Shown: positions 55,740-64,000 of the stretch, piece by piece
Position numbering within the stretch: position 1 is the stretch's first letter
Layout: each line of letters starts with the position of its first letter
Assembly (NCBI RefSeq): GCF_963675165.1
Contig: NC_087389.1
Span: 151,001 to 215,000, forward strand
Reading direction: 5' to 3'
From: Halichondria panicea
Lineage: Eukaryota > Porifera > Demospongiae > Suberitida > Halichondriidae
DNA: 64,000 nucleotides
Made by a program: the position numbers and the translations under genes
Notes under the pieces: generated by a model
Seen by the model: the letters and a program-made list of their open reading frames with translations, nothing else
The model's database searches: none
Told to the model about the DNA's origin: nothing

Positions 55740-58700
55740 TCATATTTTTCCACCAAACTTGTAATACTGTTTATACTGATCTAACAAAGTCTGACAGCTT
55801 TCTCTAGTCACTGAGTCCATTGGAGACTTGAGGAAGGCAATATCTCCTTGTGAGGCCAGCTTCATCAAGCTGAACACTCCGGGTAGCATGGAATCCTGTG
55901 TGTGTGCGGAGGGAGGGGTGTGGTTAATTATGGGGTGGGTGGGGCAAATAGTACTTACTCTGACTTGAGTGTGGAGGGGTCTTGTGTGAGCTGTCACGAT
56001 GTATTCATGAAGGATGTACATCACAAACTACAGAGCAGTAGATGATAAACAAGCGTGTTCACACACTATACCTACCTTACAAAACACCACTTGCTGAGAA
56101 ATAAGCTCCATTGATCTAAAAAAAACATGGTACTAAAATGAATGCACATCACATTAAGTTACCTGGATACGAAACTGGCACATTGCACTAGCTCCTTGGT
56201 GAGAGTGTCTTGGGTTGCCACCTGTTGCTCCTCCAGATCCTGCCCTGAGGCAACCACCTTGTGTATCAGCTGTGATCATCAGTCAAGAATAACAACCACC
56301 AATGAATACACTTATAAGAATAGCTGTACACATGATGTAATTAAGGAGTGTTATGAGGATATTAATTAAGGCTGTAATGACAGGGGCAGGGGAGCGGGTG
56401 ATTGTGTTTGAGTGTTGCCTACACACAGACATCACCATCTCAGCAATGGCTCCAAGAAGCTCTACCCTCCTGTAGAAAATAAATTCATATTCCGTTATCA
56501 TAACACTTACTCTGAAAACGAAAGCAAACATACAACACCATAGTCACATTACTTACTGAATATTCAAAGAGTTTACGTCAAGTAGCGAGCACATCTGAAG
56601 AGCAGCCATTACTGATTGACTATCAAGACCAACCTACGTGCATATAATTATAATTATATACGTCAACAAAGTAATCAGGGTACTTACTCTAGACCTCATC
56701 GTCTCTAACGCATACCTGAGTGGGGAGAGAGACTAGAACAGTCACCAGCTGTACCAGACCAGTTGCTAGCGGTGCCGAGGCTGAGAAAGCGTGTGCAGCA
56801 GACCGGCACAGTACCACAACCTACGAAAACAACACTAAATGTTTGGTGTGGCTAATACTCGTTCACCTTGCTGAAGTGCTTCCTGAGTCCTTCTCTGCTA
56901 GACTGCTTTAGTTTAGAGTCCAATATCAGCTTCCAGCTCGCACAGAAGACACACACAGACACTGGGTCACTGCAATCCTGGACAACCATCATACATCATT
57001 TATAATTATAAACACATTATAAAACAATTTTAAAACATACCATTTCAGAGAGTTCTTCCAAAATTTGAGACAGGTCCTCTCGATCCACCATGCATAGAAC
57101 CTCCCTCGTCACCATGGTAACTTTCTCGTACACCATCCTGAGCACCTGGTCGCTTTTACTGCTGCCATGAGTCACTTGGTCCCTTCTCGCTAGAGTGAGA
57201 TAGTCTAGTGGATTGAGTCGTGGAGATCGTGCGAGGGATAATCTGAACAGTAAAGTAAGGGAAGAGTGGAGTCTTGTCCATGCTTTACGAATGTTTGGGA
57301 CTGTTGGTTCAACACAATCAGCAGCTGCTTCTTCAGGAGGAACCGAGAGAGCCGTCAAATATATACAGTCCAGAAGAGCATTGAACTAAATCGAATGGAA
57401 TGATCGTCATCACAACATTAGCTTGTAAATTGCGTGTGCATTAATTATTATACTGACCACATTTAGTTGTTTCTGAGGATCAGGTGACCTCGACTCCAGT
57501 ACAGTAACTAGGTCCACTGGACACTCTGCAACACGTTCTAAAGATGCCATGATTGCACTCACCCTACGAATAAAGCATACAGCTTAATAAATATTAGTAA
57601 AAACTTATACCAATTCTAATTACCTTGACGACATAAGCCCAGGCTGACACCGGAGTACAGCTGCCAGTGAGGAAATCAGGAGGGGGTGGTCCGGTAGTAA
57701 TCTGTCAGGGGTTCCCCCCTCAATCAGCGACACAACAACTTCACAGATTTGCTCCAGATTTGGGCGTGGTCTCTTTGAGGAGGGGTCAGTCAGTTGGCAG
57801 TGCTGTGGTACAAACAACATAATATTATTGTGTACTTTATATACTTGTACATACAACACTTTTTTTAATTGGACGTTCGCAACCCAAGTTATCGCCTCTC
57901 AAAGTTAGCTCTGAAAACAGGCCTGATTTAGAAAAAACACCCACTTATAGCCCACGCTTTTGTTCCAGAAATGGACAACCGAAATGAAGTACTGATCTAA
58001 GCACACCAGCACTATACAGATAGTACATGTACAGAGTTGCTATAGTAACCCACCTTACAAGCAACGACAACAATACAATGAAGCCACCTCTCAGATAGTG
58101 GGGACCTCTTAGCCTCAGCCAGCTAGAATAGATGGAGGGGGTGCTTGGAAACAAGAGGTGAGCTGACACATTGATATGCTTACCAGGTCTAGTTCCTTGT
58201 CTGGGTGACCTCCGACCTTAATTCGTACGTCAATGGCCATTTCCATGGTAATGAGCAACGAGCTATTGAGCTCTGGTATCTGTATATATGTACGCACAAA
58301 CACTAAAATATCACTTCAGAATCAAATTTAATAATTCAAGAAATCCTTTTATACACAACACAATTACTGAAGTTACACACCTCATCAATCTTGAGACAGC
58401 TGTTCCGAGCCAGAGCAGCTGTTCCCTTGTACAACCATTCACAAATGAGATCAAGGAGCGATGAAAACTTGACAGCTGCAGACGCTAAGATTTCTCGCTT
58501 GGACTTTGAACTCTTGGGGGTGTAGCGTAGAAGGGGACAAAGAGAGAGACACTGTAGAACCCAACCCAGGAGATAGCTTGTCTTCACTAGCAGAGGAAGT
58601 GTGGCACTGTCTTCAGGAAGATCGGCCGTTGTGGAGACCTGAAAATGTGCGAGATATTCGTGACGTCTATATGCACATTTATACTAGAAAGCGGTACAAA

Positions 58701-59904
58701 CTACATGTAGGTACTGTGTACATGTATGATCAAAATGTTTAAGTTTACAAAGAATGGTTGCAACAGGCACTGGACGAATTAATCAGTAAACTATACACCC
58801 AGGAAACATCCAGGATGTATGTATGCAGGATGTATGTATGTAGGTGTTGCGCCCTCGGGAATACATAGAACTGCCCATTTCCGGGAAATAATTATATGGC
58901 CATTCTTGAGTGTTAGTTTAATTCGTCCGGTGACATGTACTGCTACATGCACAGACCAGCAAGGCAGCAACTCTAAGCATGGTTATGATACACTGACTAC
59001 AGAACAACGACTAGCTGCTGTGACTCACAGCGAGTGTAAGAGAGGTGTGCCAGACACAGAGGGCGAGCAGAATCCTCTGTAGGGACACGGGACTGACACA
59101 CCGCAATGGAAGACTCTCAAGCAGCTGCAGACATGCACACAATATTTTTTATATTATAATTATATTTACTCGATATACTTACCTCAATGGTTGTTTTCAG
59201 AGTATCCAGCCATTGATTCAGTTTCTTGTCAGAGGAGGGTGGTCCAGCCCATGATGGTAGTGACTCCAGGGCACAGTTCAGGCTGGTTGACAGAGAACCA
59301 GTGAACAAGTCGTCCAGGAACACTCCCTCACCAGAGCAGCTGGCCGAGAATATCTTCCTCAGAGGTTTGGGGAAACTATAGGAACAAAATATATAGTGAT
59401 CGAACTATCACTGTTATTTCCTCAAGTGGCTATAACGTCAATCCAAGCGATGATGTATACACACTTGTATGACCAGCCCACACAAACATTTTTTTAACGC
59501 CATAAATTGCTTAGAATAATCGACGTTGTGAGCTAAACGCATCATCCAAAACCCAAAAGCCCCTTTTCATGCATCTCAATTGACAAACACCGAATGCCTA
59601 CACATATATACATACCATTTAGGTAACAGTAGTTGCTCGTGTGTGAGTGTGCAGGTCAGTAAAGCTTCGTGAAGATTCGCCATTTCAAGGAACACGTTAG
59701 ACACTAGAAACTCTCTCAGCACACCCCCCACAGTGAGACTAGATGTGGGAGGTCTATCAACACGATGGTGACACAGAGCCGTGACAATACCCCCCGCCAT
59801 GGTTGTGAGGTGATGGTTGGAGGTGTAGGGATAGAGGAGGGGCAGAGAGGAGAGGAGAAGCTGCCAGTACGCCACATCACTATTGTCATGGCAAAGGTCA
59901 TACG
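55740..59904 (-). CDS. URB2-like nucleolar ribosome-biogenesis protein, 5' end not seen
   Basis: At least a dozen minus-strand exons from 59904 (VAYWQLLLSSLPLLYPYTSN) to the terminal DQYKQYYKFGGKI at 55740. All are helical, without signal peptide or catalytic motifs; examples are LKIDEVCNFSN-adjacent exon 58503-58380, NLEQICEVVVSLIEGGTP (57780-57625), RRVELLGAIAEMVMSVC and PGVFSLMKLASQGD. The C-terminus resembles Urb2/Npa2 proteins, which act in 60S ribosome assembly in the nucleolus. No upstream exon is visible between 59905 and 64000, so the gene is either truncated by the duplication that made the secreted-protein genes or has a very long intron. The 58.6-59.1 kb stretch is probably intronic. 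This copy is probably the ancestral right flank of the array. Confidence 0.6.
58530..59160. other. Intron-like interval in URB2-like gene
   Basis: About 600 bp without clear minus-strand exons. It contains short plus-strand reading frames (58506-58742, 58819-59082) and a small GGATGTATGTATG repeat at 58812-58840; none is convincing as a gene. Confidence 0.4.
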
Positions 59905-60151
59905 TCTACAGAGGGAGAAAACAGTTTACGCAGTCATTAAGAATAAACAGCTACTCTACTATATACCAAGTACTGGATTACCACAACAAAAGATAATTGA
60001 CTAACTCCTAGCAACGTTTCCTGTTTCACATTAAATGTACGTGCTTCTTTCAACTGATGAAGTTATACAAATTCGTTTATTCCTGGAAACCCACTGCTGG
60101 CTATAAATGAGGCATAAGTAGTGCATGTAATTCAGTTTCCATTTGTCCAAG

Positions 60152-62528
60152 ATGACAGCAGCTACTAGTGTACTATTTCTCTGTTCTGTCCTGCCAATAC
60201 TATCCCTGGCACAGCTGCAAGGTCAATGTGACCTACCAGGTTGTGAGTTAACTGTAAAAATCAAGTGTGTATCAGTTCGCATCTCGATATACTGGTACTA
60301 ACCCCCAGACTATCAACCTGAGGGGTCTGGATTCTATGTCTACCCCAATCTTTCCTGCACTGATAATGGCTTAACTATCCAACTAGTCCACAACTATGCA
60401 GAGGATCTAAGTGACTCAAGAATCCAGCTATTCTATGAGTGCACTGCAGCTTCTGGGGAGGTGAGCAAACTAATAAACAACACTATGTGTGTAATCACAC
60501 TATACACAGGTCTCATCTAACACAGTGCCAGACAGTTACAACACTCGAATTGATGACTTTGTGTACAGTGTACCCCTGTCCTCACTGCTTGTTGATCCTG
60601 GTTCCACGTGTGCAGTGTATGGCTGTTACGAGGAGAGTTCCATAGACGAGATGTTTGAACATTTCCCAATTCAAAGCCGAACTTGTCAGTATACAACAGG
60701 TAAGGATAAATGCATAAAGATCACGCAACCTCACAAACCCTCTATATATATACACAGGCAGTCCACCAAGTCCCAGCAGTCCACCACCAGTTGGAGAAGT
60801 AACGTATACGGGTAAGTAACAAACACATTATACAGATAGCAACTAATTACTGCTGTTATATATACAGAAGTGCCAACACAAGAGACGAGTGCAACAGTAC
60901 AAGTCTCAACACAAGAAGTCACAACTGAGGGCAGAGTTGAATCACAATGTACTCTTATAGGTGGTAAGTTGACCCAACTGCAATCAATATGCCCATGTAT
61001 ATATCTGTTGATTTACGAACCCCCAGACTATCAACCTGAGGGGTATGGATTCTATGTCTACCCCGATCTTTCCTGCACTGATGATGGCTTAAGATTCCAA
61101 CTAGTCCACAACTATACTGAGGATCTAAGGAACTCAAGAATCCAGCTATTCTACGAGTGCACTGCAGCTTCTGGGGAGGTGAGACTAACAATGACAATAA
61201 GTTATAGTTATAACACGGGCACGAGGGATGTATGGAATATATTGCACTGAAGCACGAGGGCGCCAGCCCCGAGGGCTGAGTGCAATATATGCCATGCAGC
61301 CCGAGTGCACGTGTTATAACTAGTTTATATCCCAAGGGCATAGCAACATAACACTGTCCTAGTAACACAATATAAACAGCACAAAAAAAAGACAGAGACA
61401 ACTCTAGACACAGCTCCATCTCTTCTCTCTTCTAGACGCCAGTATCTGCAGCGTATAAGATTGGCATGACCGACGAATGGCTTGACTGACACAAAATTGT
61501 TGGAGTTCCAACTGAAATCTGCAAAACAGCCCCACCCCACTTCTGGTGCTGCAAAACAGCCCCGCCCCACTTACTGCAAAGAAACAGCCCCACCCCACTA
61601 CTCAGTGAATACATGTATTAGCTGCTGGTCTACGCTCGGCCTCATAACCAAGCCAAGAAAGCTCGCTTCTATACTGCTGCAAAACAGCTCATGCCCCCAG
61701 CAAAAAGAGCCACTTCTATTGCTAGGGTGAAGCAGAATTGACATGCGCATCACGAGGTCAAGGACTAGGTCGATCTAGGAACACAGAATCTTCCACAAAA
61801 TGAATCTTGGACAATTTTAAAACCTGCATGGTTGCAAGAAGAAACTCCAGCAGTGCTGAACATTCATTCCTGCATGGCTGGACATACTTTGATACTTGTT
61901 ATTTCTCATGTGTATTAATTTAATTTTAATTTAATTGTCTGTCTAATTGCTAGAGGGGCGTTTTGTGGTTAGTGCATTATGACTTTGCGATCAGTGCAAT
62001 ATGACTTTCAGCAGTGCATTATGCTGCATATTGCACTTGGCAACAACATAGCAACGGGATATAATTAGGTGTAATCACACTACCGGTATATATATACATG
62101 CATGCAGATATCAAATGACATAGTACCAGACAGTCGCAACACTCAACTTGATGACTATGTGTTCAGTGTATCCCTGTCCTCACTGCTGGTTGATCCTGGT
62201 TACACGTGTGCAGTGTACGGCTGTTATGACCCGAGTACAGTAGACACGAATTTTGGAGTCTTCCCAATTCAAAGCCGAACTTGTCAGTACACAACAGGTA
62301 AAAGCAACTAGCATAAAGATCATGCAACCTCACAAACCCTCTATATATATACACAGACAGTCCACCACCAGTTGGAGAAGTAACCATACCTAATGGTGCC
62401 GGTGAGCTCACTACTAATATTACTGGAACAATTGTCTTACAATCAACATACATGCAGGCATCATTGGCTCATGCAGAAGCTTGCTTGTCATCTTGGCTGG
62501 GATTGTGTTGGCTACAGTGACACTATGA
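60152..62528 (+). CDS. Gene I: secreted, probably GPI-anchored protein with two novel Cys modules
   Basis: Signal peptide MTAATSVLFLCSVLPILSLA at the start. Then two tandem modules, each from two exons: DYQPEG-x-GFYVYP-x-LSCT...LFYECTAASGE, and a second half ending LLVDPG-x-TCAVYGCY...PIQSRTCQYTTG. They are joined by Pro-rich and Thr-rich spacers (SPPSPSSPPPVGEVTY, VPTQETSATVQVSTQEV). Conserved Cys: two in the first half (LSCT, YECT) and three in the second (TCAVYGC, RTC). The last exon reads SCRSLLVILAGIVLATVTL-stop, a hydrophobic tail without cytoplasmic residues, typical of a GPI signal. A mobile element lies in the intron inside module 2. I do not recognise the module; a cell-surface role is inferred. 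Confidence 0.7.
61199..62067. mobile_element. Hairpin-headed element in an intron of gene I
   Basis: About 870 bp of extra intron compared with module 1 and with gene J. It opens with a hairpin (about 61210-61320, arms GTTATAACACGGGCACGAGG and complement) followed by TTATATCCC, which pairs with GGGATATAA at 62057-62065. GCAAAACAGCCCC repeats lie inside (61517-61600). Same layout as the element in D1 (6057-6916) but with diverged sequence. No transposase seen. Confidence 0.65.
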
Positions 62529-62763
62529 GCTGGACAGTGACAGCAAATCATTGTTCATGTAGAACGCTCATAAATACATGTAACTTTTGTTTGTACATCT
62601 AGAACAAGTGTTACGAATACAAATTGTCCCCAGACGTTGCAATGTTGCAAGCCAAAAGAAGTAGTTCCTGAATTGTGCACACAACGGGAGGGGAGGGGGT
62701 AAACCATTAGCGCTCATTCTGTGACCATGCAGTGATAATGGCTAAAGTTTCCATGCAACTAGG
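62529..62763. other. Interval after gene I
   Basis: Likely 3' untranslated region of gene I followed by unremarkable sequence. No gene seen. Confidence 0.4.
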
Positions 62764-62818
62764 AACATGTTAGACGCTAGAAACTCTCTCAGCACACCCA
62801 CCACAGTTAGACTAGATG
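62764..62818 (-). pseudogene. Fragment of a URB2-like exon
   Basis: About 55 bp (TTAGACGCTAGAAACTCTCTCAGCACACC...) match 59696-59750, part of the URB2-like exon encoding VGGVLREFLVSNVF. It marks the edge of a duplicated unit of about 3.0 kb; the sequence around 63017-63098 likewise matches 60010-60090. Confidence 0.75.
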
Positions 62819-63175
62819 AAAACGGATATTCAACTCTTCCCCCTAACCCCTTGCTCCTAAGTTGTATAGTTGCAAACACGGCTGTATACTGGCAATACGT
62901 CGCCCCCTCACTACACTATACCAATACCACGACTGTATTCAGGCCAACACTAGCCTTTGGACTCACACACAGTTACAGTAATGCAATTACAATAACAATA
63001 TAGATAGTTGGATAACTGGGCATCAACTCATAGCAACCAGTTTCCTTAAATGTACTTCTTTCGACTGATGAAGTATACAGACTCTTCTATTCCTGGAACT
63101 CTACACTATATGCAGGCTGGCTATAAGAGGCGCATTCCTGAACAGGCACAGTATATCTAGTTACATTTGTCCAAG

Positions 63176-64000
63176 ATGACAGCAGCTACTAGTGTACTAT
63201 TTCTCTGTTCTGTCCTGCCAATACTATCCCTGGCACAGCTGCAAGGTCTATGTGACCTACCAGGTGGTGAGTTAACTGTAAAAATCAAGTGTGTATCAGT
63301 TCACATCTCAATACTGGGTACTAACCCCCAGACTATCAACCTGAGGGGTCTGGATTCTATGTCTACCCCGATCTTTCCTGCACTGATAATGGCTTAACTA
63401 TCCAACTAGTCCACAACTATACAGAAGATCTAAGTGACTCAAGAATCCAGCTATTCTATGAGTGCACTGCAGCTTCTGGGGAGGTGAGTAAACTAATAAA
63501 CAACACTAGTGCAACCACACTATACACAGGTCTCATCTGACACAGTGCCAGACAGTTACAACACTCAACTTGATAACTATGTGTACAGGGTGCCTATATC
63601 TTCACTGCTTCTTGATCCTGGTTCCACGTGTGCAGTGTACGGCTGTTACGAGGAGGATACTGTAGACACGATTTTTGAATATTTCTTAATTCAAAATCGT
63701 ACTTGTCAGTATACAGGTATAAGTGATTATTATAAAGATAGCACTATAGGAAAAAGAATATCACCGTTATATAGAAGTGCCAACACAAGAGACGAGTACA
63801 ACAGTCTCAACACAAGAGGTCACAACTGAGGGCAGAGAAGATTTGAAATGTACTCTTCCAGGTGGTAAGTTGACCCAACTGCAGTCAACATGCATGTACA
63901 CGTACTACTAACCCAGATGAGGACTCTGGATTCTATGTCTACCCCGATCTTTCCTGCACTGATGATGGCTTAACTATCCAACTAGCCCACAACTATACGT
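63176..64000 (+). CDS. Gene J: second secreted Cys-module protein, runs off the window
   Basis: Start MTAATSVLFLCSVLPILSLA, identical to gene I. Module 1 (GFYVYP, YECTAASGE, then DPGSTCAVYGCY and NRTCQYTG), a Thr-rich spacer (VPTQETSTTVSTQEV) and the beginning of module 2 (SGFYVYPDLSCTDDGLTIQL) are visible before the window ends. It is a tandem duplicate of gene I; the Pro-rich spacer exon present in I is not seen at the same place here. Confidence 0.7.

Noticed and set aside
62767-63003. A 78-codon frame starting with MLDARNSLSTPTT
   Set aside because: Its first part is the antisense of a duplicated URB2 exon fragment and the rest has no features of a gene.
1-64000. tRNA or rRNA genes
   Set aside because: I saw no cloverleaf with A/B box motifs and no rRNA-like conserved stretch, though a covariance-model scan was not possible.

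Overview
This is eukaryotic DNA: the genes have short GT-AG introns (mostly 40-80 bp), intergenic gaps are small, and the domain mix (PDZ, ankyrin, PARP, NADAR, F5/8-C) points to a compact animal genome. A demosponge such as Amphimedon queenslandica is my best guess, but that is inference and was not checked by search.

The core of the window is a tandem array of an approximately 17-19 kb multigene cassette, present three times: about 0.2-19.3 kb, 19.5-36.2 kb and 36.4-59.9 kb. The tail of a further copy is at bases 2-25, so the array continues to the left. Gene order in each cassette is: A (+, zinc ribbon, Cys/His finger and two PDZ-like domains); C (-, ribbon, six Cys/His fingers and a small PARP-like domain); D (+, ribbon, three fingers and a PARP-like domain with an H-Y-E triad); E (-, zinc-only protein); F (-, double zinc ribbon and a PARP-like domain with an H-Y-E triad); G (+, finger and NADAR domain); fragments of two flanking genes (-, a URB2-like nucleolar protein and an ankyrin/discoidin protein); and B (+, finger and NADAR domain). 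Three ADP-ribosyl-transferase-like genes (C, D, F) are therefore interleaved with two NADAR genes (G, B), a family that includes enzymes cleaving N-glycosidic bonds and ADP-ribose-guanine adducts. All of these genes draw on a common pool of small zinc modules. The genes sit as divergent pairs (C/D, F/G, ankyrin/B) with 126-237 bp between start codons and as convergent pairs (A/C, D/E, G/URB2) about 70-120 bp apart.

The copies decay in different places. D1 has a 20-nt deletion and a transposon. E2 and F2 carry deletions, and the one in F2 removes the catalytic His. A3 has a nonsense codon, and C3 a 2-nt frameshift. Every gene type still has at least one apparently intact copy.

The URB2/ankyrin segments are footprints of the tandem duplication. 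In cassette 1, 5' ankyrin exons join in frame to 3' URB2 exons, a chimera at the duplication junction. In cassette 2 a later deletion removed most of it. Cassette 3 ends in a longer URB2-like gene, probably the ancestral right flank.

Mobile DNA is abundant: a TA-flanked MITE (547-693), a Harbinger-like MITE with TTA target duplications (8245-8511), two hairpin-headed elements (6057-6916 and 61199-62067), and a Ginger1-like transposon (integrase, Ulp1-like protease and PHD remnants, CCGG target duplications) nested inside a 9-bp-TSD element in the first intron of G2. About 8 kb of inserted DNA lies between C3 and D3.

From 60.1 kb to the end are two tandem genes for secreted proteins built of a repeated Cys-containing module that I do not recognise. 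The first ends in a hydrophobic, GPI-signal-like tail.
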